Source of the DNA: a virus
Virus record (IMG/VR): IMGVR_UViG_3300021962_000400
Coordinates: 1 to 31,751 of that record
Direction: 5' to 3' (one strand)
Length of the DNA stretch: 31,751 bases
Shown: piece by piece, positions 22,123 to 28,944 of the stretch
How positions within the stretch are numbered: the first letter of the stretch is position 1
How the letters are laid out: each line of letters starts with the position of its first letter
The notes under the pieces: model-generated
Databases searched by the model: none
What the model saw: the letters and a program-made list of their open reading frames with translations, nothing else
Told to the model about the DNA's origin: nothing
Made by a program: the position numbers and the translations under genes

Positions 22123-22132
22123 GCTATATAAT
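22104..22132 (+). promoter_or_regulatory. Consensus sigma70 promoter TTGACA-17-TATAAT
   Basis: Both boxes match the consensus fully with 17 bases between them (22104-22109 and 22127-22132). It would be a strong host-type promoter for the hli-ferredoxin operon. The start of transcription is near 22139, after the terminator stem, so the new RNA does not contain the hairpin. Confidence 0.88.
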
Positions 22133-22156
22133 GTTGTAAATCTTTACAAACAGATC

Positions 22157-22360
22157 ATGACCGTAACTACTAATGAAAACGGACAGATGAATATGTGGGC
22201 AAAGGAGCCCGAGATGGTTTATCAAGAGTACAACCGTAAGGGACTGCTGACCCCTATGCAGACCACGGAGATGTATAATGGTCGTTGGGCAATGATGGGC
22301 ATCATCTTTGGTGCTGTATCTTACCTCGCTACTGGTAAACTCTTTTTTGGCATTTTCTGA
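22157..22360 (+). CDS. hli: High-light-inducible protein
   Basis: The 67-residue protein ends in the chlorophyll-binding helix motif EMYNGRWAMMGIIFGAVSYL, the E..NGR.AM.G signature of Hli/Lhc proteins, followed by TGKLFFGIF. It sits in the thylakoid membrane and protects photosystem assembly from excess light. The start is placed at 22157 (MTVTTNENGQ), just downstream of the promoter; the longer frame from 22100 would begin in the terminator. It leads a redox operon. Confidence 0.95.
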   Translation: MTVTTNENGQMNMWAKEPEMVYQEYNRKGLLTPMQTTEMYNGRWAMMGIIFGAVSYLATGKLFFGIF

Positions 22361-22362
22361 CA

Positions 22363-22461
22363 ATGGATTTGACAATGACTTCAGTTTTCTTTACAATGGT
22401 ATCTGTTGCCTGGTTCGTTCTCCTGGCAGCATCCGTTGAAAAAGTTTGCGACACTTACTGA
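22363..22461 (+). CDS. Tiny single-helix membrane protein (32 aa)
   Basis: The frame begins two bases after the hli stop and ends in a TGATG overlap with the ferredoxin gene. The product is [18 protein letters not shown] followed by [14 protein letters not shown], one transmembrane helix with a short polar tail that holds a Cys. It resembles in size the small subunits of photosystems, but I cannot match it to one. A promoter also lies inside it. Confidence 0.5.
   Translation: MDLTMTSVFFTMVSVAWFVLLAASVEKVCDTY
22369..22397 (+). promoter_or_regulatory. Sigma70-type promoter TTGACA-17-TACAAT
   Basis: TTGACA (22369-22374) and TACAAT (22392-22397) are separated by 17 bases, inside the 32-residue frame and about 60 bases before the ferredoxin start. 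It would give ferredoxin and the genes after it their own transcript. Confidence 0.6.
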
Positions 22462-22754
22462 TGACCATTTACAGCGTTACTCTCCAATCTCCTGATGGAA
22501 CTGAGACTAAAATCGAATGTCCTGAAGATCAGTACATTCTTGAAGCAGCAGAAGAGGCAGGCGTTGACCTCCCTTCGTCGTGCAAAGCAGGCGCTTGTAG
22601 TGCTTGTGCAGGGAAACTCATCTCTGGCACCGTAGATAACGAAGAGCAATCCTTCCTTGACGATGATCAAATCGCTGAAGGTTGGGTGCTTACCTGTGTG
22701 GCATATCCCACCAGCGACTGTGTGATTCTTACTGAGCAGGAAGAAAACCTGTGA
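22461..22754 (+). CDS. petF: Plant-type [2Fe-2S] ferredoxin
   Basis: The 97-residue protein carries the cluster ligands in [16 protein letters not shown] (CX4CX2C) and the fourth Cys in LTCVAYP, the standard plant/cyanobacterial ferredoxin arrangement. It accepts electrons from photosystem I and passes them to reductases. The start at 22461 ([13 protein letters not shown]) is coupled by TGATG to the small gene upstream. The length is normal. In a phage it may feed reducing power to ribonucleotide reduction, to bilin or flavin enzymes, or to the nearby halogenase through a flavin reductase, which is inference. Confidence 0.97.
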   Translation: MTIYSVTLQSPDGTETKIECPEDQYILEAAEEAGVDLPSSCKAGACSACAGKLISGTVDNEEQSFLDDDQIAEGWVLTCVAYPTSDCVILTEQEENL

Positions 22755-22996
22755 AGTCATTCGCTCCATCTGCTTCTGTCCCAGTCAATAGCGTTACCGC
22801 TGACATGCTTGGACAACTAGCAATCGCTTTAGAAAAATTAGTTGATTCTGGTGCATGGTCTTCTGAAGATCAACTTCAGGTTCAGATTGCTGGCACTCTC
22901 AAGAATGATAAGTTCATTGTCATCAAACCTGCCAGAGAAAAAGTAGACAGTATTCCTGATCCTAATCTGAAACAAAAACATCCATATAATGCTTAA
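22751..22996 (+). CDS. Hypothetical protein, 81 aa, GTG start
   Basis: The start is a GTG that overlaps the ferredoxin stop by four bases, with AGGAAG eight bases upstream as ribosome binding site. The product begins [20 protein letters not shown] and ends in a basic, proline-containing tail. No domain is recognised. Position suggests co-expression with ferredoxin. Confidence 0.72.
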   Translation: MKSFAPSASVPVNSVTADMLGQLAIALEKLVDSGAWSSEDQLQVQIAGTLKNDKFIVIKPAREKVDSIPDPNLKQKHPYNA

Positions 22997-23141
22997 GAAT
23001 ATTCTGGCTCGTCTTCGTTGGGGTTCTCTATCCCCAGAACAAAAAGAAGAATTGAAAACTATGTCCCTTAAACAAGTTTTCTCCCGTCCATATCTTGTTC
23101 CTAAACTCCACAAGCACTATGAAAAAACTCTTTACTCCTGA
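22989..23141 (+). CDS. Hypothetical protein, 50 aa
   Basis: The 50-codon frame overlaps the upstream gene by 8 bases and the second hli gene by 23 bases. The product is basic ([20 protein letters not shown] at the start, HKHYEKTLYS at the end) and probably helical. Overlap on both sides and the unbroken gene chain support it. No family is recognised. Confidence 0.6.
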   Translation: MLKNILARLRWGSLSPEQKEELKTMSLKQVFSRPYLVPKLHKHYEKTLYS

Positions 23142-23238
23142 GGCAGAGATCCTCAATGCTCGCCTGGCAATGATTGGTTTCGTTGCTGGTGTCGGTGCTT
23201 ACATTACAACTGGTCAACTGATTCCTGGCATTTGGTGA
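23119..23238 (+). CDS. hli: Short high-light-inducible protein, 39 aa
   Basis: The 39-residue product is almost only the Hli helix: PEAEILNARLAMIGFVAGV contains the E..NxRxAMIG chlorophyll-binding signature, with A in place of the usual G after the Asn, and ends in TTGQLIPGIW. It is a typical cyanophage mini-Hli. It sits next to a peroxiredoxin gene, so photoprotection and peroxide removal are joined. Confidence 0.9.
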   Translation: MKKLFTPEAEILNARLAMIGFVAGVGAYITTGQLIPGIW

Positions 23239-23239
23239 T

Positions 23240-23788
23240 ATGAGAATTCCCCACGCAAGATTCCACCTTCAAGGATCTCCTGTTCCTGATGAGAATGGTG
23301 AGATGGAGAAGTATCAAATCGTTGATACTGCAGATTACTTTGCTGGAAAGAAAGTAATTCTGTTCGGACTTCCTGGTGCATTTACTCCTACCTGCACCAA
23401 CGAAATGCTTCCCGCATATGAAGATCTCTACGATAAGTTCGTCAAGGATCTTGGTATTGATGCAATCTATTGCACCAGTGTTAACGACGACTATGTGATG
23501 GAAGCATGGGCAAAGTCTCTTGAGATTACTAAAGTTGAAATGATTCCTGACGGGAATGCTGAACTTGCCGATGGCATTGGCATGCTCGTTAAGAAAACTA
23601 ACATCGGATTCGGTAATCGTTCTTGGCGTTATGCTGCTTATGTTGTTGACGGTGAGATTGAACTGATGTTCGATGAAGAAGGTCTATCACACAATTATGT
23701 GGGAGATCCTTATGAAGAATCAACTCCTCTGAATGTTTATAAGAGGATCAAAGAACATTTGGGTCTCGAAGAAGAAGACGAAGAGTAA
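23240..23788 (+). CDS. Peroxiredoxin, Prx5/type II-like
   Basis: The 182-residue protein has the peroxidatic Cys C52 in LPGAFTPTCTNEMLP, the PxxxTxxC motif of peroxiredoxins with the preceding FGLPGAFTPTC typical of the type II/Prx5 group. A second Cys, C78 in AIYCTSVNDD, and the strand RYAAYVVDGEIE also fit the family. It reduces hydrogen peroxide and organic peroxides with thiol reductants. The C-terminus is very acidic (GLEEEDEE). In a phage infecting a phototroph it would limit oxidative damage during high photosystem activity. Confidence 0.93.
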   Translation: MRIPHARFHLQGSPVPDENGEMEKYQIVDTADYFAGKKVILFGLPGAFTPTCTNEMLPAYEDLYDKFVKDLGIDAIYCTSVNDDYVMEAWAKSLEITKVEMIPDGNAELADGIGMLVKKTNIGFGNRSWRYAAYVVDGEIELMFDEEGLSHNYVGDPYEESTPLNVYKRIKEHLGLEEEDEE

Positions 23789-23793
23789 TATTT

Positions 23794-23816
23794 GGGACAC
23801 CTATATAAGGTGTCCC
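23794..23816 (+). terminator. Likely terminator hairpin after peroxiredoxin
   Basis: An 8-bp perfect stem GGGACACC/GGTGTCCC with a seven-base loop is followed by TTTCT. The T-tract is short, so termination may be partial. Confidence 0.6.
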
Positions 23817-23830
23817 TTTCTAATAGCATG

Positions 23831-24058
23831 ATGCAAAAACTAATCAATGTTATTGCACTGCTTTCTGGTCTTACTTCTGCTGCCCTCATTGGTGGTAGCG
23901 CATATGTGCTCCTCAATAAGGATGCTATGATTGAAGCAGCAAAGAAGCAAGCAATCGAGCAAGTCACAGCATCAGTAACAGAAGCACTCCCTGGCATGAT
24001 CAGTGGTGCTATGCCAGAGATGCCTAAAGTAACTGGTCCTGCTCTCCCCCTTCCTTAA
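23831..24058 (+). CDS. Small membrane-anchored protein, 75 aa
   Basis: The product begins MQKLINVIALLSGLTSAALI, an N-terminal transmembrane helix ending in GGSAYVLLNKD, then a helical Ala/Glu/Lys segment and a proline-rich end (KVTGPALPLP). Proteins with this plan are frequent in T4-like cyanophages. An ATG one codon upstream (23828) is equally possible. The function is unknown. Confidence 0.7.
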   Translation: MQKLINVIALLSGLTSAALIGGSAYVLLNKDAMIEAAKKQAIEQVTASVTEALPGMISGAMPEMPKVTGPALPLP

Positions 24059-24060
24059 TT

Positions 24061-24225
24061 ATGCCTAGAAGTATCGTGACAAAGAATGATCTCTTGTATA
24101 GAGTTTACAGATTAAAGAATGAACTCTATAATGGACAGCATTACGCTAAGAATGGTGACTGGCATGATGGAGCTCATGATGCTTTGAACAAAGTTCTTGA
24201 TGTGTTAAAAGAGTATTCTCAATGA
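24061..24225 (+). CDS. Hypothetical protein, 54 aa
   Basis: The 54-codon frame begins two bases after the previous stop and overlaps the halogenase start by ATGA. The product is soluble and helical (MPRSIVTKNDLLYRVYRLKN at the start). The gene-to-gene overlap makes it probable. No family is recognised. Confidence 0.62.
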   Translation: MPRSIVTKNDLLYRVYRLKNELYNGQHYAKNGDWHDGAHDALNKVLDVLKEYSQ

Positions 24226-25334
24226 AAATTGGTGTTGTTGGTGGGGGCAACGGCGGTTTAGTCGTTGCCCTATTTTTGATTAGAGAAACTTACGGTCAAG
24301 ATGTAGAGATTGAAGTTTATTACGATCCTAAGATTCCTATTGAGAAAGTAGGACAGGGATCTTTAGTAAACTTTGTCGGTCTTATTCATGAGATTCTTGG
24401 TGTCGATTGGTATAACAATGAGATCGACGCCACATTTAAATCAGGAATTTTGTATGAGGGATGGGGAAAGAAGAAAGATAAGTTCTTCAACCCATTTCCC
24501 ATGGATTACATGGCAATACACTACTCTCCAGACAAACTGAGAGAGTGTATGATTGCAAAGAAGGTATGTAAATTTATAGAAAGACATGTTGATGATTGCA
24601 ATGAATTGGATTGCGATTATGTCTTTGACTGTAGAGGAACTCCTAAAGATTTTTCTTATTACAACATCCTTAAGAATCCTTTGAACAGTGTTGTCTTAGG
24701 TCGGGACAGTTACAGAGATCCTGATCAGCACTGGACTCGTTGTATTGCTACTCCAGACGGGTGGTGCTTCGGCATACCCAACAAAGGATTTACTTCGTAT
24801 GGATATTTGTACAACAACAAATACACTTCCAATGAAGAAGCAAAAGTAAACATACAAAAAATGTTTGGTGTTACTCCGACCGATACTTTGCATTTCAATA
24901 ACTATCTTGCCAGGAAACCAATTCAAAATGATAAGGTTATCTTGAATGGTAATAGGTTGTTGTTTATCGAACCATTAGAAGCGAGTTCGGTTGAAACATA
25001 CTATCGTTGGACTTCTTTAGTTTGCCAATGGATCTTTGATGGAAGATCAAAGAGGTCGATCCTCCAAGAGCTTGTGACAGATGTCGAAGAGGTACAGAAT
25101 TTCATCCTCTGGCATTACGCTAACGGGTCTAAGTATGCTACAATGTTCTGGTCAGCAGCGGAGGAGATGAGTCGCTCTCATTCTTATGATCAGCGGTTCT
25201 TCGATTTCATCACTGATGCAAAGTCTAAGTCAAGACTTGAACTGATCAATGACGATACACCTACTTATGGTCATTGGTACACCACCTATTTCCGTAACTG
25301 GATTGACAATGTACATCCCTTGACAGGTCTCTAA
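24222..25334 (+). CDS. prnA: Flavin-dependent (tryptophan-type) halogenase
   Basis: The 370-residue protein has the FAD-binding start VVGGGNGGLVVA, then the catalytic Lys in ATFKSGILYEGWG (K73, equivalent to K79 of PrnA), and RKPI...NGNRLLFIEPLEASSVETYY, where E253 stands in the position of PrnA E346. The WxWxIP motif reads GWCFGIP, so the second Trp is Phe, and the STG after PLE that binds halide is replaced by A-S-S. PrnA itself is about 540 residues, so this is a short form. The family is known in cyanophages, but the natural substrate is not. It is coupled by ATGA to a small gene and precedes psbA. Confidence 0.85.
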   Translation: MKIGVVGGGNGGLVVALFLIRETYGQDVEIEVYYDPKIPIEKVGQGSLVNFVGLIHEILGVDWYNNEIDATFKSGILYEGWGKKKDKFFNPFPMDYMAIHYSPDKLRECMIAKKVCKFIERHVDDCNELDCDYVFDCRGTPKDFSYYNILKNPLNSVVLGRDSYRDPDQHWTRCIATPDGWCFGIPNKGFTSYGYLYNNKYTSNEEAKVNIQKMFGVTPTDTLHFNNYLARKPIQNDKVILNGNRLLFIEPLEASSVETYYRWTSLVCQWIFDGRSKRSILQELVTDVEEVQNFILWHYANGSKYATMFWSAAEEMSRSHSYDQRFFDFITDAKSKSRLELINDDTPTYGHWYTTYFRNWIDNVHPLTGL

Positions 25335-25349
25335 CCTGGATGCTACAAT
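25320..25349 (+). promoter_or_regulatory. psbA promoter TTGACA-18-TACAAT
   Basis: TTGACA (25320-25325) lies in the end of the halogenase gene and TACAAT at 25344-25349. An overlapping AATAAATA (25348-25355) resembles the late octamer, so the site may also be used late. Transcription from the first promoter gives a leader of about 165 bases before psbA. Confidence 0.65.
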
Positions 25350-25408
25350 AAATAAGTAAACAAATGTAACGGACCTTTAAGGATTCGCAACATTACTTCC
25401 CTGCCGCT

Positions 25409-25498
25409 TGACCGAGACTAGGCTGGGTCACAAATCCGTCTCTCATATCCCCGCTAAGGGTGCGGGGAGCATAGTATCTCCACCATTTCCCTGATGGT
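25409..25498 (+). ncRNA. Structured 5' leader of psbA
   Basis: The 185-base gap before psbA contains no gene. It holds three successive hairpins: TGACC/GGTCA (25409-25413 with 25426-25430), CCCCGC/GCGGGG (25449-25454 with 25462-25467) and ACCAT/ATGGT (25482-25486 with 25494-25498). None has a T-tract. Host psbA mRNAs are controlled at the level of stability and translation through their leader, so such a function is plausible here. Start and end are approximate. Confidence 0.5.
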
Positions 25499-25519
25499 CT
25501 TACTATCTGTCTACTAACA

Positions 25520-26602
25520 ATGACTGCTACACTTTCACAAAAACAACAATCGAATACTGCTTGGGAACAATTCTGCGAATGGGTCACCAGCACTGACAAT
25601 CGTCTGTATGTTGGTTGGTTCGGAGTCCTCATGATTCCTTGCCTCCTTGCCGCTACCATTTGTTTCATCGTCGCATTCATCGCGGCACCTCCCGTCGATA
25701 TCGATGGAATCCGTGAACCCGTTGCTGGTTCGCTGATGTATGGTAACAACATCATCTCTGGTGCTGTTATCCCCTCTTCTAACGCAATTGGACTTCACTT
25801 CTATCCCATTTGGGAAGCCGCATCCCTTGATGAATGGCTTTACAATGGTGGTCCTTTCCAACTGGTTGTCTTCCACTTCCTGATCGGCATCTATGCCTAC
25901 ATGGGTCGTGAGTGGGAACTGTCCTATCGTCTGGGTATGCGTCCTTGGATCTGCGTTGCTTACAGTGCTCCTGTTGCTGCTGCTTCTGCTGTATTCCTGG
26001 TCTATCCTTTCGGTCAAGGTTCTTTCTCTGATGCGATGCCCCTGGGTATCAGTGGTACTTTCAACTACATGCTTGTCTTCCAAGCAGAGCACAACATTCT
26101 GATGCACCCCTTCCACATGCTTGGAGTTGCTGGTGTCTTCGGTGGTTCTCTGTTCAGTGCAATGCACGGTTCTCTGGTTACTTCCTCGCTGGTTCGTGAA
26201 ACCACCGAGAATGAGTCTCAGAACTATGGTTACAAGTTCGGTCAAGAAGAAGAGACCTATAACATTGTTGCTGCTCATGGATACTTTGGTCGTCTGATCT
26301 TCCAGTATGCTTCCTTTAATAATTCTCGTTCTCTTCACTTCTTCCTTGCTGCTTGGCCAGTGGTCGGTATCTGGTTTACTGCTCTTGGTGTCAGCACTAT
26401 GGCTTTTAACCTGAACGGTTTCAACTTCAACCAGTCTATCGTTGATAGTCAGGGTAAAGTGATCAACACTTGGGCAGATGTTCTCAATCGTGCTGGTCTG
26501 GGTATGGAAGTCATGCACGAGCGTAATGCTCACAACTTCCCTCTTGACCTTGCTGCTGCTGAGTCCACTCCTGTGGCACTCCAAGCACCTGCTATCGGTT
26601 GA
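25520..26602 (+). CDS. psbA: Photosystem II reaction centre protein D1
   Basis: The full 360-residue D1 protein is encoded without an intron. Landmarks are [16 protein letters not shown] (Tyr-Z and the Asp ligand of the Mn cluster), [13 protein letters not shown] (Glu and His ligands), SAMHGSLV, and the C-terminal [14 protein letters not shown] followed by a 15-residue extension that the host protease CtpA removes. Residue 131 in [11 protein letters not shown], equal to position 130 in common numbering, is Glu, the high-light form of D1. It replaces photodamaged host D1 and keeps electron flow going. It has its own promoter, a structured leader and a terminator. Confidence 0.99.
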   Translation: MTATLSQKQQSNTAWEQFCEWVTSTDNRLYVGWFGVLMIPCLLAATICFIVAFIAAPPVDIDGIREPVAGSLMYGNNIISGAVIPSSNAIGLHFYPIWEAASLDEWLYNGGPFQLVVFHFLIGIYAYMGREWELSYRLGMRPWICVAYSAPVAAASAVFLVYPFGQGSFSDAMPLGISGTFNYMLVFQAEHNILMHPFHMLGVAGVFGGSLFSAMHGSLVTSSLVRETTENESQNYGYKFGQEEETYNIVAAHGYFGRLIFQYASFNNSRSLHFFLAAWPVVGIWFTALGVSTMAFNLNGFNFNQSIVDSQGKVINTWADVLNRAGLGMEVMHERNAHNFPLDLAAAESTPVALQAPAIG

Positions 26603-26615
26603 TACTCGGATTCAT

Positions 26616-26632
26616 AATAAACACCGTTTATT
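26616..26632 (+). other. A/T-rich hairpin after psbA
   Basis: AATAAAC and GTTTATT pair over three loop bases, 13 bases after the psbA stop. It precedes the main terminator and could protect the 3' end of the mRNA. Confidence 0.5.
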
Positions 26633-26644
26633 AAGAAAACAACT

Positions 26645-26670
26645 AGGGGGCCGATCGGTCCCCTTTTTTT
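26645..26670 (+). terminator. Rho-independent terminator of psbA
   Basis: An 8-bp stem AGGGGGCC/GGTCCCCT with a GATC loop is followed by seven T residues. Confidence 0.92.
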
Positions 26671-26675
26671 CTCCA

Positions 26676-26825
26676 ATGATTAGTACAGATACTCCATACA
26701 AATTGAGGGAAATAATTATGGATACTTACCCTCAGTTATACTGGTTAAAAGATTCAAAGGTTAAAACTAATGACAACAAGTACACTAACAATTCCGCAGA
26801 GGGGGTGGTTCGATGTCCTCGATGA
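26676..26825 (+). CDS. Doubtful small frame between psbA and psbD
   Basis: A 49-codon frame from the ATG at 26676 ([18 protein letters not shown]) overlaps psbD by 56 bases in another frame. The inner ATG at 26718 has GAGG nine bases upstream. The composition of its unique part (26676-26769) is protein-like, but the end is only an alternate reading of psbD. It may be a short leader peptide or a remnant. No other gene is seen in this gap. Confidence 0.28.
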   Translation: MISTDTPYKLREIIMDTYPQLYWLKDSKVKTNDNKYTNNSAEGVVRCPR

Positions 26826-27825
26826 CTGGCTTAAAAGGGATCGCTTTGTCTTTGTGGGTTGGTCTGGATTACTACTTTTTCCCACTGCTTATCTTGCAAT
26901 TGGTGGCTGGCTTACTGGCACGGCGTTTGTTACAAGCTGGTATACCCACGGGATTGCGTCTTCTTACCTTGAGGGCTGCAATTTCCTTACAGCAGCTGTG
27001 TCAAGCCCTGCTGACGCTATGGGTCATTCTCTTCTTCTACTTTGGGGTCCTGAGTCTCAGGGAGATTTCGTCCGCTGGTGCCAACTTGGGGGACTCTGGC
27101 CTTTTGTGGCGCTCCACGGAGCCTTTGCTCTCATAGGTTTTATGCTTCGGCAGTTTGAAATTGCCCGTCTCGTTGGAATTCGTCCTTACAATGCTATTGC
27201 TTTCTCTGGTCCTATTGCTGTCTTCGTTAGCGTTTTCCTTATCTATCCCCTCGGTCAAAGCAGCTGGTTCTTTGCCCCCTCCTTCGGGGTCGCAGCAATC
27301 TTCAGGTTCCTGCTCTTCCTCCAAGGATTCCACAACTGGACCCTGAATCCTTTTCATATGATGGGCGTAGCAGGTATCCTTGGTGGAGCATTGCTTTCTG
27401 CCATTCATGGTGTTACAGTAGAGAATACTTTGTATGAGGACAGTGATCAGGCAAACACTTTTAAAGCATTTGATACAACTCAAGAAGAAGAAACCTATTC
27501 GATGGTTACTGCTAACCGTTTCTGGTCACAGATATTCGGCATTGCCTTTAGTAATAAGCGTTGGCTTCACTTCTTTATGCTTTTTGTACCCGTCATGGGT
27601 CTTTGGGTTAGTTCTATTGGTATCATTGGTCTCGCTCTCAATCTCCGTGCTTATGACTTCGTATCACAAGAAATCAGAGCAGCAGAAGATCCAGAGTTCG
27701 AGACATTCTATACCAAGAACATTCTCTTGAATGAAGGTCTTCGTAACTGGATGGCATCTGTTGACCAACCACATGAGAACTTTATCTTCCCAGAAGAAGT
27801 TCTACCTCGTGGCAACGCTCTCTGA
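26770..27825 (+). CDS. psbD: Photosystem II reaction centre protein D2
   Basis: The complete 351-residue D2 protein has the landmarks [19 protein letters not shown] near the start, [17 protein letters not shown] and [15 protein letters not shown] in the core, and the end LPRGNAL. It pairs with D1 to bind the special-pair chlorophyll and the quinone QA. The gene follows the psbA terminator and has no clear promoter of its own close by, so its transcript may come from read-through or from an unrecognised site. The stop overlaps the next ATG. Confidence 0.99.
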   Translation: MTTSTLTIPQRGWFDVLDDWLKRDRFVFVGWSGLLLFPTAYLAIGGWLTGTAFVTSWYTHGIASSYLEGCNFLTAAVSSPADAMGHSLLLLWGPESQGDFVRWCQLGGLWPFVALHGAFALIGFMLRQFEIARLVGIRPYNAIAFSGPIAVFVSVFLIYPLGQSSWFFAPSFGVAAIFRFLLFLQGFHNWTLNPFHMMGVAGILGGALLSAIHGVTVENTLYEDSDQANTFKAFDTTQEEETYSMVTANRFWSQIFGIAFSNKRWLHFFMLFVPVMGLWVSSIGIIGLALNLRAYDFVSQEIRAAEDPEFETFYTKNILLNEGLRNWMASVDQPHENFIFPEEVLPRGNAL

Positions 27826-27947
27826 TGTCTAACAACAGACCATATGAACCTATGCCTAACTGGATTACCTGGGCAGGTGTAGGTTTGATGATCTTTACAG
27901 TCATCATTTTCGTTGTCTTCACTCTTTCCGTAATGTATTTCGGATAA
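27825..27947 (+). CDS. Small single-helix membrane protein after psbD, 40 aa
   Basis: The ATG shares its first base with the psbD stop (TGATG), so translation is coupled to D2. The product has a polar N-terminus [18 protein letters not shown] and one transmembrane helix (VGLMIFTVIIFVVFTLSVM). Its size and orientation recall low-mass photosystem II subunits, but I do not see a match to PsbI, J, K, L, M, T, X or Y. A terminator follows. Confidence 0.6.
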   Translation: MSNNRPYEPMPNWITWAGVGLMIFTVIIFVVFTLSVMYFG

Positions 27948-27971
27948 GATATTGCAGACACTATCTTTATC

Positions 27972-27980
27972 TGTTATAAT
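27972..27980 (+). promoter_or_regulatory. Extended -10 promoter (TGTTATAAT)
   Basis: A perfect TATAAT with TGn is present; TTGCAG 17 bases upstream (27952-27957) is a poor -35. The start would be near 27987, inside the following hairpin, so RNA begun here cannot form that terminator. It would serve the gene at 28007 and those after it. Confidence 0.55.
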
Positions 27981-27981
27981 T

Positions 27982-28006
27982 AGAAGGGTATATACCCTTC
28001 TTTTTT
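27982..28006 (+). terminator. Rho-independent terminator of the psbD operon
   Basis: AGAAGGGTAT and ATACCCTTCT form a 20-base perfect palindrome followed by a T6 run (28001-28006) that runs into the next ATG at 28007. Confidence 0.88.
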
Positions 28007-28288
28007 ATGTTTGATTATTGGGTAGTCGTTGAATATAGTACTGGTAAAGTCATCGCTCACTGTGGTGATGAGAGTGATGCCAAAATGCTTTGTGAATTGC
28101 GTCCTACCGAAAGGACTTATAGGAAGCAGAAGTTTATTATGGATCAAGTCATTACTGTTTCAGCAACAACAGACAAACAACTTCCTGGACAACAAGGTCT
28201 TCCTCCAGCAAAAATTACTATTGGTGGACAAGAAATCGCTGTTCAACAATCTCTACCAGAATCAGAACTCATTCATTTCAGAGTATGA
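28007..28288 (+). CDS. Hypothetical protein, 93 aa
   Basis: The product starts MFDYWVVVEYSTGKVIAHCG, a probable beta-hairpin, and has a more flexible Gln/Pro-rich second half ending ESELIHFRV. No catalytic motif is recognised. The ATG directly follows the T-run of the terminator, and a clear ribosome binding site is absent unless the GAAGGG of the hairpin serves. It is coupled by ATGA to the secreted protein gene. Confidence 0.72.
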   Translation: MFDYWVVVEYSTGKVIAHCGDESDAKMLCELRPTERTYRKQKFIMDQVITVSATTDKQLPGQQGLPPAKITIGGQEIAVQQSLPESELIHFRV

Positions 28289-28944
28289 AAAAACTTCTCC
28301 TTGCCATGATGATGGCACTAACTCCTTTGTCGGCAGCTGCGGAACCGACTAAAGGTTGGTATACGATGGATGCCATGGGTTGTATGCTCGTGCGTGAATG
28401 TACAGATGGCGTCGTGGAGATTAAAAAGGCAAGAGACATTGCCAAATACTATGCCAAGCATGAGATGCTTGAACCTGTCAGGACTGAGTTCAATGAGATG
28501 ATGACAGCATTGGGCAAGGTTGGTGTCAAAGTTTACATTGCCCCAGAGAAATACTTTCCTCCTGGTCATCGTGGTGTGTATCATACTGTCAGTAATAACT
28601 TCTTCCTCAATGCTACATTGGTTAAGCGTTACTCTACACTGATGAGTGTAATGAGGCATGAAGGATGGCATGCTGCCCAGGATTGTATGGCAGGAACTAT
28701 CAACAATAGTTTGATTGCTCTTATTCATCCAGAGGAAATGGTTCCTCCTCTCTGGCGTGAGATTGTAGAAAAGACTTATCCAAAATCTGCTGTACCGTTT
28801 GAAGCAGAAGCAACATGGGCAGGTAAGACAGAAGGCATGACCATGAAAGCACTACAAGCATGTTCTATTGGTAAGATGTGGGAGATCTATGAACCAACAC
28901 CTTTGACGGAGAAGTGGTTGAGAGAAGAAGGTTATATTAAATGA
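28285..28944 (+). CDS. Secreted protein with HExxH zinc-protease motif
   Basis: The 219-residue product has a signal peptide (MKKLLLAMMMALTPLSAAA, cut before EPT), so it is exported to the periplasm or beyond. The mature part carries HEGWH at 125-129 in SVMRHEGWHAAQD, a zinc metalloprotease motif. Glu residues in FEAEATWAG (173 and 175) lie in the distance where a third ligand is expected. Cys pairs at 33/39 and 134/193 could form disulphides. The peptidase family is not identified. It could act on host envelope proteins or peptidoglycan-linked targets. It is coupled by ATGA overlaps on both sides. Confidence 0.7.
   Translation: MKKLLLAMMMALTPLSAAAEPTKGWYTMDAMGCMLVRECTDGVVEIKKARDIAKYYAKHEMLEPVRTEFNEMMTALGKVGVKVYIAPEKYFPPGHRGVYHTVSNNFFLNATLVKRYSTLMSVMRHEGWHAAQDCMAGTINNSLIALIHPEEMVPPLWREIVEKTYPKSAVPFEAEATWAGKTEGMTMKALQACSIGKMWEIYEPTPLTEKWLREEGYIK

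Noticed and set aside
25535-26584. A 349-codon frame on the - strand opposite psbA
   Set aside because: It mirrors the strongly biased codons of psbA, gives a low-complexity Thr/Ser/Asn-rich product without motifs, and all other genes run on the + strand. An antisense RNA remains possible but a protein is not supported.
25520-26602. Intron or homing endonuclease in psbA, as known in another cyanophage
   Set aside because: The D1 frame is continuous over 360 residues without interruption.
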